Positions 55,253 through 64,000 of a DNA stretch of 64,000 bases are shown piece by piece. Both the position numbers and the translations under genes were made by a program. This DNA comes from Sciurus carolinensis (lineage: Eukaryota; Chordata; Mammalia; Rodentia; Sciuridae), in contig NC_062214.1 of assembly GCF_902686445.1 (NCBI RefSeq), forward strand, positions 55,897,177 through 55,961,176, in the 5' to 3' direction. The notes beneath the pieces were generated by a model. It was not told the origin of the DNA, did no database searches, and saw only the letters and a program-made list of their open reading frames with translations. The first letter of the stretch is position 1. Each line of letters begins with the position of its first letter.

Positions 55253-55660
55253 CTCTTAGTTCAGACTGCCATAACAGAATACTATAGTCTGGGTTTTCTG
55301 GAATAATTATCCTTTATTTCTGATAGTTCTGGAGACTGGGAGAGCCAACATCAGGATACTGGCACATTAGTGTCTAGTGAGATTTCTTCCTGGTTTGTAG
55401 ATGGTAGTCTTTTTATCCTCATATATGGGGAGGGGGAGGGGAAGGGGAAGGGAAGGGGGAGGGAAGGGGGAGGGGAGGGGAGGGGGAGGAACATCATCTC
55501 TTTCCAGCCTCTTCTTAGAAGGGCACAAATTTCATTCCTGAGAGCCCCACCCATGTGACCTAATTACCTCCCAAAGTCCTCAGCTCTCCAGGCCACCACA
55601 CTAAGGGTTAGGATTTCAATATATGAATTTGGGGGTGGGCACAAAACTTTAGTCCAAAAC
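55253..55660 (-). mobile_element. MLT1/MST-type LTR, antisense
   Basis: TTCAGACTGCCATAACAGAATAC, CTTTATTTCTGATAGTTCTGG, TCTTTCCAGCCTCTTCTTAG and CATGTGACCTAATTACCTCCC are antisense MaLR LTR text. AAGGA flanks it at 55248-55252 and 55661-55665, the 5-base duplication expected of this class. It contains a G-rich expansion (55427-55490). Confidence 0.9.
55427..55490 (+). repeat. G-rich polypurine tract
   Basis: Sixty-four bases of pure A/G with many GGGG and GGGGG runs spaced by single A or AA, for example GGGGAGGGGAGGGGGAGG. It can form G-quadruplexes in principle. The Gly/Glu/Arg-rich frame at 55370-55558 is a by-product. Confidence 0.95.
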
Positions 55661-55799
55661 AAGGATTAAAAAGCATAATTTATGTAAAGCATTAAGCAGA
55701 ATAGCCATTCAATGCATATTAATCTCCTTTTCTTTTCTTAAAGAAGCTATTTGGAGGGGTTCATTTCCTGACTCTCATTCATTTCTGGCAGTGAGTGAG

Positions 55800-55935
55800 C
55801 TCTGGTCTGGGAGCTAACTCAGTCTAAGGTGAGCCTTACTTACTTTTCCCAACCTCAGCTTCCTCAGATGAGTAACTATCTCTAGTGAGTTGCTGTGAGA
55901 ATCAAATGAGATGATACTCAGACTACACATGGCTC
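55800..55935 (+). mobile_element. MIR SINE fragment
   Basis: CCCAACCTCAGCTTCCTCAG, TTGCTGTGAGAATCAAATGAG and ATGATACTCAGACTAC are the sense 3' half of MIR. Confidence 0.7.
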
Positions 55936-56048
55936 TCTCTGGGTATGGGTCAGATGGAGACACACAAACTTCCCCACATTCCACCAGGTTTGTCCTACAA
56001 CCGAAGTTCCATATATTTAAATTATGAACTTTCTAAGTGCCAATAATA

Positions 56049-56081
56049 TGATAATTATCACCAAGAATACGATAATTATCA
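56049..56081. promoter_or_regulatory. Two palindromic GATAATTATC motifs 21 bases apart
   Basis: GATAATTATC occurs at 56050-56059 and 56071-56080. Each is a perfect palindrome with a TAATTA homeodomain-type core and GATA on both strands. The centre-to-centre spacing is 21 bases, two turns of B-DNA. Regulatory function is inference; AT-rich DNA can give this by chance. Confidence 0.3.
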
Positions 56082-56243
56082 GTTTTTTAAAAAAAATTTT
56101 TAGTTGTAGATGGACACAATACCTTTATTTTATTTATTTATTTATTTATTTGTTTATTTATTTTTATGTGGTGCTGGGGATCGAACCCGGTGCCTCACAT
56201 GTTCTAGGCAAGCGTTCCCCCACTGAGCCACAACCCCAGTCCC
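56082..56243 (-). mobile_element. ID-type SINE with sciurid-style tail
   Basis: Reverse tail (TTTTTAGTTGTAGATGGACAC, (ATTT)n), then antisense ID: TGGTGCTGGGGATCGAACCC, GGTGCCTCACATGTTCTAGGC and CACTGAGCCACAACCCCAGTC. Confidence 0.94.
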
Positions 56244-56429
56244 AATTATTATTAGTTCTAATGTTAGTTTTCATATTTTGCAAACAGAATTCACCAAGGT
56301 GATTGCGCTAACTACGCACTGGTCAGAATCGGTATCTCTGGTGTTTTTCCTTCCCCTTACAGGTGCAGGAAGTCCACAGCCTGGGGTGGGGTAAATTAGC
56401 AAGGATGGCACCGAGGAGTGACTCAGGGT

Positions 56430-56775
56430 CCTGCCCTTCCGCTTTCAGGCTGGCCTCCCTCGGGCCTCCCTCTGGGTGGAGTCTGGAATGCTCTGCTCAC
56501 CGAGTCAAATGCCACGTCCTGCTGAGCTCAGGAGGAATTTCACAGCCTCGGTATAAACCCAGACTGCAGCGGGACAGGACCTCTAGTCTCTCTCTAGGGG
56601 CGGCTGCTCCCCTGCGCTTTGCTGGGGCGGAGCGGGCTGGGCGGGGGAGGGATTGGGTGTCTCTGTGCTCACGTGTTCTCCACGGGTCCGGGTCTCAAGA
56701 GCCCCTGGACGTTTACAAATCTGATTCGGGTTGTTTTCTTGGCCCGAAAGGGTGGCTTGGAGATCCTGAGATCAC
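56430..56775 (+). promoter_or_regulatory. GC-rich promoter-like segment
   Basis: About 18 CpG in 340 bases. On the plus strand it has a TATAAA (56552-56557), GC boxes GGGGCGG (56597-56603 and 56624-56630) and GGGCGGGGG (56639-56647), and an E-box CACGTG (56670-56675). A 152-codon frame (56363-56821) passes through, but its peptide is Gly/Arg/Ser-rich with no motif I recognise, so I do not call it a gene. The TATA lies upstream of the GC boxes, which is the reverse of the usual order for plus-strand transcription. CpG density is lower than in the 51.4-kb island. Confidence 0.4.
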
Positions 56776-56829
56776 GGCTGGGGAAGCTCTCACTGGTGGT
56801 TTTTACGTTGTCAAAGAATAAACCCTGTC

Positions 56830-57245
56830 ACAGGACACACCATAAACAAAATTAAAACAAGTGACACACTGGAGGGAAATATTTGCAATCTGTATACAGA
56901 AAAAGGGTTAAGGTAAAAAGAGCTCCTGGAAAGGAATAAAAGCAAAAACTGATGAAGATGTCTATGATTCATTGTTATTGTTAAGTGAAAAACAAGATGT
57001 AGAACAATGTATATAGCGTTGCCTTTTGTGTAAGAAATGTGAATAACTATTTACATATTTGCTTAGTTTGCAAAACAGAAACTAAAGAAAATAATTACAT
57101 ATTAGGTGAGGAGGGGGTTGCTGATAAATAGGCACTACCAAAATAGTGAAGATGATGAAAATCTGAGACCTCTTATATAATTTTAACTTTTGAAATATGT
57201 GAATGTTTTATGTATTTGAAAATAAAGTTAAATAAGAGAAACGAA
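56830..57245 (+). mobile_element. Old LINE-1 3' end, sense
   Basis: GACACACTGGAGGGAAATATT, GTATATAGCGTTGCCTTTTG, AACTTTTGAAATATGTGAATG and TTTGAAAATAAAGTTAAAT are the sense 3' UTR of an old LINE-1. Confidence 0.68.
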
Positions 57246-57349
57246 AAGTAACCCCTAAAACTGAAAAGAAACAGAAACAATGAACTTAACTCTATGTTAA
57301 ATTGGTGATATTACTTCATGGAGAAAAACAATTACTTTAAACAACTTTT

Positions 57350-57542
57350 TCTTTTTTTGTACTAGGATTGAACCCAGGAGTACTTTACCTCTGAGCTACA
57401 TCCTCAGACCTTTTTTATTATTTTTTTTTAAATTTTGAGACAGGGTCTTACTAAGTTGCTGAGTCTGGCCTTGAACTTTCAATCCTCCTGCCTCATCCTC
57501 CCCTGTGGTTGGGATTGCAGGCACCTGCCACTGTGCCAGATC
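57350..57542 (-). mobile_element. B1-ID dimeric SINE
   Basis: Antisense ID (TACTAGGATTGAACCCAGG, CTCTGAGCTACATCCTCAG) and antisense B1 (TTTTGAGACAGGGTCTTAC, TCCTCCTGCCTCATCCTCC). A perfect 11-base duplication AAACAACTTTT lies at 57339-57349 and 57543-57553. Confidence 0.96.
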
Positions 57543-57554
57543 AAACAACTTTTG

Positions 57555-58028
57555 AACATAACAATTTGACTAGAGAGAATATGTTCCAAGGAAAGTAACA
57601 ATGGCAGAGAAATTTTAAATTTCATTTAGTAGGTTTATTGTTAGAATACTAGTATGATTTTGAAATTACTGTTGTACAATCCAGGAAATAAGTAAACATA
57701 CCAATTATATTAGGAACCAAGATTTTTTGTACAAAAAAGATACACACATAAAGAACTTTTGAGAATAAAACGTGCAATATTAAATTTGAATTGAAGATTT
57801 TGATATAAATGCATAGTTTTAAAAAGTTTATTTCTTATCTTTGTCCTCTAAAAAGCACAGAAGTAGTGACCCTGAGCACACCTAGGACTCAGATCTTGGT
57901 TTCTAAGTTCTGTGGTGCTGTGGAGCAATGACTAATGCCAGATCTGAAGCAGGAAAAGTGCAAGGTGATTCTGGAACACTTTTGTGTCAATACAAGCAGG
58001 TTCTTTTGATTCACACACACACGTTTAT
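57555..58028. other. Unassigned AT-rich DNA
   Basis: No repeat or gene recognised. Confidence 0.45.
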
Positions 58029-58108
58029 ATATATGTGTGTGTATGTGTGTGTGTCTGTGTGTGTGTGTCCAAAAAACCTGCTTGTGTACATGTGTATGTG
58101 TGTGTGTT
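58029..58108. repeat. (TG)n-rich tract
   Basis: Two interrupted GT runs (58034-58068 and 58090-58107). The frame at 57928-58146 crosses it and is spurious. Confidence 0.93.
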
Positions 58109-58120
58109 ATAAAACAGGGG

Positions 58121-58317
58121 CTAGAGATGGTGGCACATGCCTCTAATCCTAGTGATTTAGGAGGCTGAGGCAGGAGAATGCCAAGTTTAAGGCCAGCCTG
58201 GGCAGCTTAGCAAGACCCTGTCTCAAAATAAGAAATATAATGGGCTGGGATGTAGCTCAAGTGGTAAAGCATCTCTGAGTTTAATCCCCAATACCCCCCA
58301 ATCAGCAAAAAAAAAAC
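58121..58317 (+). mobile_element. B1-ID dimeric SINE
   Basis: TAGAGATGGTGGCACATGCC, TCTAATCCTAGTGATTTAGG and GGCCAGCCTGGGCAGCTTAGC (B1), then GGGCTGGGATGTAGCTCAAG and GTTTAATCCCCAATACC (ID). ACAGGGG flanks it at 58114-58120 and 58318-58324. Confidence 0.94.
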
Positions 58318-58324
58318 ACAGGGG

Positions 58325-59035
58325 CTTTCTCCGAACAAATGTGACCCCATTTGAGCCAAATCACAAAGAACAAGAATGGCAATTGAATCAAATATGAATC
58401 AAAAAGAGTCCATGGAGATGTCAGAAAGAAGAGGGAGGGGCTGAGAGATGAGAGGGAAGGGGGGACAAAGACATAAGTGGGGAGGGAGAGCTCTCTCTCT
58501 ATGTAAGTGGAAGAAAGTCCACATGCACATATAGAAAGAATGATAGAATGAGAACATTTCACTGTTTTGTAAATGCTCCTGCCATTGCTGATTTTAAACT
58601 ACCAGCTGATATTATTCAAGTGAGCTGCTCCACCTGAGCCAGCCACCCTTCTCATCCAAGCCTGGCAGTCACTGCACAACCACAGGTTCTACAGCATCTG
58701 AGCTGAACGTCCCCACTCCCGGAGGGCTGCTCACTATTTCCAGACTGCTCACAACACCATTTTCATTCATAACAGCTGTTCCTGCTCAAGATCCCCAAAT
58801 GTTCTCCACCCAACCCAGAATCTGAACTCCTCTGCCCTCCTTGTTCCGGGTCATTCCCCAAGCAGGTTCCCACAAATGCATCCAACCCCCACAAATACCT
58901 CTAATTCCTCCTACGCCTTGCAGAGTCTCACTAAGCATTTCACTTCACCACTCCATTCCCACTACCTAAATTCTACAAGTTTATAAATTCTGGTTAAAGA
59001 CTCACACATCATAGCAATCCCTCCCTGACTGCTCT
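58325..59035. other. Unassigned DNA
   Basis: No repeat or gene recognised. The purine-rich strand at 58420-58500 gives an 86-codon minus frame (58302-58562) of low information. Confidence 0.42.
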
Positions 59036-59039
59036 AGTT

Positions 59040-59640
59040 CACAACTCACTTTCTTCTTCTTTATTAACTATTTCCACTGCAACCACTGCCACCTTTATAA
59101 TCACCTCCACCACAGACTCTAATTCCTCATTTTCTCTACCTCAACTATGACTGCCTCCCTAATTTCATTACCACCATCATTTCCACCCCACCACCATCAC
59201 CACTCTCTCCAGTTTTACCTTCACTGGTTTCTTCTCCCACATCACCTCTGCCATCACTTGTCCACTACTTCCACTCAGGCTCCCACCATCACCTCCACCA
59301 CCAATGCGCCATGCCTTCCCTGCCACCCTCCTCAACCACCATCACCATCATTTCCAGTTTTATTTCCACCCACTTCACCTCCTTCATCAGCTCCACCACT
59401 ACTTCTCCATTATCTTCATTACCACATCCATTCATCATCACCTCCATCATCATCATCTCCATTTCTGTCTTTACCATCTTTGCCTCCATGGCTTAATCTC
59501 AGCTATCAGTTCTGCCATCATGACCATCTCTACTTGTACCAATATCACTATTGCCATTTGTCTTCTATCCTTAGCTGCTTCCTCTTCTTCTTCTTCTTCA
59601 TCACCATCATCATCATCATCATCATCATCATGAGATTTTT
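59040..59640. repeat. CAT/CCA/TTCC-rich low-complexity block
   Basis: Six hundred bases dominated by CCACCA, CATCAC, CTCC and ATCATC words, ending in a pure (CAT)n run at about 59605-59631. It looks like a degraded trinucleotide/hexanucleotide array. The Ser/Thr/His/Pro-rich frames at 59147-59662, 59304-59633 and 59311-59496 and the Met/Glu-rich minus frame at 59289-59489 all follow from the repeat. Confidence 0.85.
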
Positions 59641-59644
59641 CTTA

Positions 59645-60555
59645 AGTTTCTCCAATTCCTGATCTCTGGCACTGAGCATGGAAACCTCATTATCCAGGCA
59701 TTGTCCTTAAGTGATGTCCATGTAAAAACGAGATAATGAGATCTGCATAAAGAAAGTAACCTCAGTTATTTCTCTAAACCCACGAACAAGAGCATTCACA
59801 ACTTTCTTGGATGTGATTGACACATCCAAATTTGGTGGAGGAAGAGAAGATGTGGTCAGTACAGGGCAGGCCCACAGGCTCCACAGTTCTCTGCTCTGAG
59901 TTCTACTTCCCCATCATTATCAAAGTAGGGTCACCCAGGCTTGAGGTCAGTGATGCAGGAAGCTCAAGTGGTGCCAGGTTGGGTTGGATGAGTGGTCAGT
60001 TCAGCCCAACCTTGGTCTGCCCCATCTGCAAGGCGTGGTGGGAAAGCATGCTGCCCTATAAGACTCCAACCTCAAATGGTTAGGCATAAATCCCAGACAT
60101 CCCTGCTTCCCTTAATAATCACTGTGACTCTCCCATCCCCAAAATTATCAAAACCCTCCTGAACATATTTTTGTTTGCCTCCCTGCCATCTCCAGGGTGG
60201 ATTAATTCCAGATGTTTTCAGCTTCCTGGGTAAATTATTGCTTACCAGTATTTTCCCCATAGCATTTTTTCTTTCAGTTACTTCTCCTTCCACCATTTTG
60301 AAGTGCTGAACCTTCTCCATATTCTTCCCAACATCTCACTCTGAGCCCTCTCTTCTTTCTCACCTCTTGAGAATGAACAAGACAAACATTTACATATATT
60401 CTCAGTATCCGCCCCTCCATGCTCTGAGAGGTGTTAAGCACTCTTTCTGAAACTTCCCTTTGGGTACTAATGCTTTTATCACCAGTGAGTGAGAAATGGA
60501 TCCTGACAGCATGAAACCCTATGGTCTGTTTTTCAACCAATACCTATGTATGTGT
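59645..60555. other. Unassigned intergenic DNA
   Basis: No repeat or gene recognised. The frames at 59817-60083, 60072-60320 and 60274-60540 have no recognisable motif. Confidence 0.42.
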
Positions 60556-60559
60556 CTTC

Positions 60560-60960
60560 AGAGTGAGATTTAAAAGAGGGCAGGCCATTAAAGTCTCCTT
60601 CAGACCTGGCACCTGCCCTCTGCTCCGGATTTCTCTCTAACCAACCTGCTTTTCTCCTGCATGTCCCTGGCCATTTACTAAGCTCCCAGCTCTTTGGGCT
60701 TTTACACTTGGAGCTTCCTCTCCCTGGCACGTCCTTCCTCTTCTTTTGGATCAAGATCCAGCTCAGGGACTGGGTCCTCAGAAACTTTTACTGATACTAC
60801 CAACAACTCCTGCACTCTTCACTTTACACTTCATAGTAACTGTCAGTTTAGATTCCCCCACAGGGCTGCACCACCTTTCCCCAGACTTTAATCTTCTCAG
60901 GGAGAGGAGCCATGACTTCACTGCTATTTGGAAGGACTTGTATTAATGGTTTGGGATGGC
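60560..60960 (+). mobile_element. L2 LINE 3' region
   Basis: GGCCATTAAAGTCTCCTTCAG, TTGGGCTTTTACACTTGGAGC, TTCCTCTCCCTGGCACGTCC, CAAGATCCAGCTCAGGGAC and GAGGAGCCATGACTTCACTG follow L2 order with loss of the very end. Confidence 0.65.
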
Positions 60961-60964
60961 TCCT

Positions 60965-61380
60965 CTAAGAAGCTCCTGGAATCATAGTTTTGGCCTATAA
61001 GTCTTATCAACAGGTCATAATAGAAAGATATATGGATGAGAGAATTCAGTGCTTCTATAAGAGGAACTTCCATTTCAGAATGCATATAGATGAAAAACAC
61101 TTGGATGTGTCAGACAATCATGCATGTGCACGAGGGGTGGCCTTCCTAGCAGAGCTTATGGCAGGGTCAAGCTCAACAACCTGCCTGTGTGGGTCACCAC
61201 CTGTCTCCCTGCAGGAACTTCTGGTTCCTGTGCTTCATGGACACACTTCTCAGTTTTGACAAGACAGTTTTTCTACGACTTGAGGTTTCAACAGTTGAGC
61301 CAAACAGCTTCATTTTTTAGAAGCTTCTTCTTTGGAGTCATAATTTACAACTTTTAATATGGTATTTAAAAAATTATTTA
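60965..61380. other. Unassigned DNA
   Basis: No repeat or gene recognised. The frame at 60990-61259 (89 codons, +) has no recognisable motif. Confidence 0.42.
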
Positions 61381-61384
61381 TTTT

Positions 61385-61500
61385 TGGTTTTTCCACATTT
61401 TTATTGGTGCATTATAATTGTACATAATGGTGGACTCTGCTATTACATATTTGTATGTGCACACAATACAACAATATATTTTAGCCAATATCCCTCTTTA
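61385..61500 (-). mobile_element. Antisense LINE-1 3' end
   Basis: TTTTTATTGGTGCATTATAA, TTGTACATAATGGTGGACTC and TGTATGTGCACACAATAC are the recurring antisense LINE-1 terminus. Confidence 0.72.
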
Positions 61501-61504
61501 GCAC

Positions 61505-61625
61505 TTATTTATTTATTTCTGAGACAGGATCTCTCTATGTTGTCCAAGCTGCCCTAAAACTTGCTATTCCCCTATCTTGGCCTCCTGTATAGCTGGGATT
61601 ACAAGCATGCACCACAATGCCCAGC
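61505..61625 (-). mobile_element. B1 SINE, antisense, without an ID unit
   Basis: TTTCTGAGACAGGATCTCTC, TATGTTGTCCAAGCTGCCC, TAGCTGGGATTACAAGCATGC and CACCACAATGCCCAGC form a complete antisense B1 preceded by (ATTT)n. No ID unit is attached. Confidence 0.9.
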
Positions 61626-61629
61626 TTAT

Positions 61630-62585
61630 ATGGGACTTTTAAATAGTCTTGTGGCTTCCTGTGGACTGTTTACTTGTAAGACAGGAACAAACTCTATTTC
61701 TATTTTTTACTTTAAAAAATGACAAATTTCTTTGGTTGTCCCCTATCACCAAGAGGTAAAGTTTAGCCAAGTTTTGTGTTGAGGTGGGAGGTTTACCCAG
61801 GTCTTACCTGGGTCACTTGTTGGGGCCAAGCCCCATGTGTGTCCTTTCCCTGTGAGTTCTAAAACCACATGCCTGCCCTGAGCCATTCTTGTTAATCTCA
61901 TTGACATACATCCCTTCCATTCTGTGTTTGGATGAGGTTATTGCTTTTTTCAGAAAAGACATCATGATGGACATGCCGTGTAATGTGTACAACCAACATG
62001 GTGGGACATAGTGTTCCCTATCTAGGGATTTCCAGAATCCCATTGGCATAGTTCTTTCCTGGCAATGTCTATGGGAGGATTGCTTAGCTGCACAGACAGA
62101 CAAGAGGGCTGCTGAAAGTACAGCTTTCTAGAAGCAGAACTAGCTCCACTGTGCTTTGGGACCAGAGAACTGGAGTCATAGTGTTCAAAGACCAGAAAAA
62201 AAGAGAAGTTTCTATGAAAGACCTATCTTTCTCTGGCTTCCCTGCTCAAGCATCTTTCTCTCCTCTGTCCTTCCCAGCAAAGCACATGCACTCTGTTTAT
62301 GCACACAAGAGGTAGTTCCAGAGCACAGTTGGTGGGCTGTTGCTCTTATGTTTAAGTAGAATTTGACAAGATTCTCTTAGCTAACTCAGATCAGGACACC
62401 CTCCCTCCACCTCCAGGTTCATTAGATAAGCAGTGCCCATCCAGGGATCACTTGCTTTTATTCTATGTGTTATCAGTCTCTCTTTTGATCTGAGGCATGC
62501 AGCCTATGTGGCCCTGTGTGGCTCTTGTGGCCCTTGTGGCCCTTTCTGGTGCTGTTTCCTCTTGATTCTATGGCTGAAGTCTTCT
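61630..62585. other. Unassigned DNA
   Basis: No repeat family or gene recognised. A perfect small inverted repeat lies at 61795-61813 (ACCCAGGT, CTT, ACCTGGGT), and an imperfect tandem of TGTGGCCCT-like units lies at about 62507-62542. Confidence 0.42.
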
Positions 62586-62589
62586 TAGA

Positions 62590-63424
62590 CTATTACATTT
62601 CAATTTTATATAGGTTAAAGTATGGTGGCTATTATGAGTAAAGCTGTTATAGATGTCTTTTTGTTGAATATTCATATTCCCTTCTGTTGGTTATAAACCT
62701 AAGATGCAATTGCTGAATCATAGAGTGCTGTTTACCTTTAGTAGTTTCTACCAAACATTTTCCCAAAGTGGCTGAACCAATTTGCCCTTCTTCCTGCCAG
62801 ATGTGAGAGTTCCAGTTTCTTTACATCCTCCTCAACACTTGGTATTGTCAGTCTTTTTAATTTTAGTCTTTCTGTTGGATATGTAGTAATGTCTCATTAT
62901 ATTTTCAATTTACATTTCCCTGATGATTAATGATGTTGGATATTTTTTCCATGGGTTTGGTAGTTATTTAGATATCTATTGTTGAGTTCATGTTAAAATC
63001 TGTTCCCTATTTATTAATTTAATTATTTCTCTCACTGACTTAAGGAGTTTTTAAAATAAATATTCAGAATGGAACTACTTTGTGCAATATTTGTATTAGA
63101 AATATTTCCAAGCATTTGGCATATCCAGTCATTTTTTTAACAATGACTTTTGATGAAGGACTTTAGTGAATTCAATTTTTCTTTAGTGGTTAATGCCCTG
63201 TTTAGGAAGCTCTTGCTTTCCCCATATGATCAGAAGATATATTCCTATATTTTTTGTAGAATATTGATTATTTTATCTTCCTAATTTAGGTCTATGCTAC
63301 AATTTGAATTAGTTTTTGTGTGAAGATAAGTTATGGGTAAAGGTTATTTTTTTCCTTAATAGATATCCAGTTTTACCAGTACAATTTATTACAAACCATT
63401 TACCCCCAATGAATAGCAATGGAA
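62590..63424 (-). mobile_element. Old LINE-1, antisense
   Basis: Antisense ORF2 3' part: ATTATGAGTAAAGCTGTTATAG, TTTCCCAAAGTGGCTGAACC, CTTTACATCCTCCTCAACAC, TCCCTGATGATTAATGATG, GAAGCTCTTGCTTTCCCC and GATATCCAGTTTTACCAG. It continues for a few bases after the SINE. Confidence 0.85.
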
Positions 63425-63606
63425 TTTTTTGAGGTACTGTGGATTGAACCCAATATTGCCTTACTGCTGAGCTACACCCCATCCCTCTATTTTTTGTTTT
63501 GAGATAAGGTCTTGCTAAATTACTCAGGCCGACCTTGAACTTGAAATCCCCCTGCCTCAACTTCTCAAGTAGCTGGGATTACAGGCATGTACCAACATGC
63601 TGGCTA
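63425..63606 (-). mobile_element. B1-ID dimeric SINE
   Basis: Antisense ID (GTACTGTGGATTGAACCCAA, TGCTGAGCTACACCCCATCC) and antisense B1 (GTTTTGAGATAAGGTCTTGC, CAAGTAGCTGGGATTACAGG). CAATGGAA flanks it at 63417-63424 and 63607-63614. Confidence 0.95.
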
Positions 63607-63639
63607 CAATGGAAATTTTGTTGTAAATCTTAACAACTT

Positions 63640-64000
63640 TATTCATAATAGCCTCCAAATGAAAATAATCCAAATGTTCATGAATGGACAAATTGTAGTA
63701 CAGCCATACAATGGAATATTACTCAGTAGTAAGAAGAATGAATCACTGATGTACATATAATATGCATCTCAAAAACATTATTTGAGGAAAGGAAGATAGA
63801 GACAAAAGAATACATATTTTTTGTTCCATTTATATGAAGAAAAACTAATGTCTGATGATAAAAGTTAGAATAGTGGGCCACCCCAGGAGAGAGGGGATTA
63901 GATCGGGTAGGGTGGTTTTCAAGGCACTGTTCTTATGCTGTGTCTAATCGTCTGGCTATACAGATCAAGGGAGGAGGTGGGCACCAGCTAGGGAAAAGCC
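63640..64000 (+). mobile_element. Old LINE-1 3' part, sense, cut by the window end
   Basis: TTTATTCATAATAGCCTCCAAATG, CATGAATGGACAAATTGTAG, TACAGCCATACAATGGAATATT and GTAGTAAGAAGAATGAATCAC belong to the sense end of ORF2. They are followed by 3' UTR text such as CCATTTATATGAAGAAAAAC. The element runs beyond 64000. Confidence 0.82.

Larger units (their letters stand above)
55115..55715 (+). mobile_element. MIR SINE split by an MLT1 LTR
   Basis: The left piece 55115-55252 (GGCTCATCACTTCGTGTTGAG, GTTTCTTCATCTTTGAAGTGG) and the right piece 55661-55715 (AGGATTAAAAAGCATAATTT, ATGTAAAGCATTAAGCAG) are consecutive parts of one sense MIR. The LTR at 55253-55660 sits between them. Confidence 0.82.

Noticed and set aside
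55370..55558. A Gly/Glu/Arg-rich small protein
   Set aside because: The composition comes from the G-rich purine tract inside an LTR.
56128..56166. Regularly spaced ATTT units considered as an array
   Set aside because: They are the variable A-rich tail of an ID SINE read in reverse. No CRISPR-like spacers exist anywhere in the window, and the DNA is mammalian.
59147..59662. A 171-codon His/Ser/Pro-rich frame
   Set aside because: It is a product of the CAT/CCA-rich low-complexity block.

Overview
This is vertebrate nuclear DNA, almost certainly rodent and probably from the squirrel family (Sciuridae). The evidence is a set of about 17 SINEs. Ten are dimers in which a B1 (7SL-derived) head is joined to an ID-like, tRNA-derived tail, with box-A-like text such as GTGGCTCAGTGGTAGAGC; others are free ID units or a B1 alone. 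A B1/ID dimer is typical of squirrels, ground squirrels and marmots. A recurring LINE-1 3' end (sense ..ATAATGCACCAATAAAA) supports one host lineage. The species call is inference.

I found no protein-coding gene I can defend, and no rRNA, tRNA gene, CRISPR array or operon-like structure. Open reading frames are short (the longest has 246 codons) and most are chance frames or pieces of dead transposons. Clear repeats make up roughly half the window.

Layout. 0-6 kb: mostly unassigned DNA with MIR, L2 and one SINE. 6-11 kb: antisense old LINE-1 holding an MLT1 LTR, then a younger sense LINE-1 nested in another old LINE-1. 11-17 kb: MER5-type hAT pieces, a CR1/L2-clade LINE reverse-transcriptase fossil, another old antisense LINE-1, and a MIR split by MER5A. 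17.76-21.38 kb: a near-complete hAT (Charlie-type) DNA transposon. It has matching ends and a decayed but readable transposase on the minus strand, and it was later hit by two ID SINEs, one MaLR LTR and one B1-ID SINE. 21.6-25.4 kb: L2, then a sense LINE-1. 26-36 kb: LTRs, old LINE-1, L2 and a short hAT. 36-47 kb: mostly unassigned DNA with scattered SINEs, an LTR, LINE-1 ends and one weak candidate exon. 47-51 kb: antisense LINE-1 pieces and an LTR. 51.4-51.7 kb: a compact CpG island. 52-56 kb: MIR/L2 and an MLT1 inserted in a MIR. 56.4-56.8 kb: a GC-rich segment with TATA, GC-box and E-box motifs. 57-64 kb: LINE-1, SINEs, a long CAT/CCA-rich low-complexity block and L2.

The items most worth following are the hAT transposon at 17.76-21.38 kb, the CpG island at 51.4 kb, the promoter-like segment at 56.4 kb, the 88-nt exon-like block at 45.3 kb and the LINE reverse-transcriptase fossil at 13 kb. 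Repeat family names are recognised by eye; boundaries are approximate except where target-site duplications (TSDs) are given.
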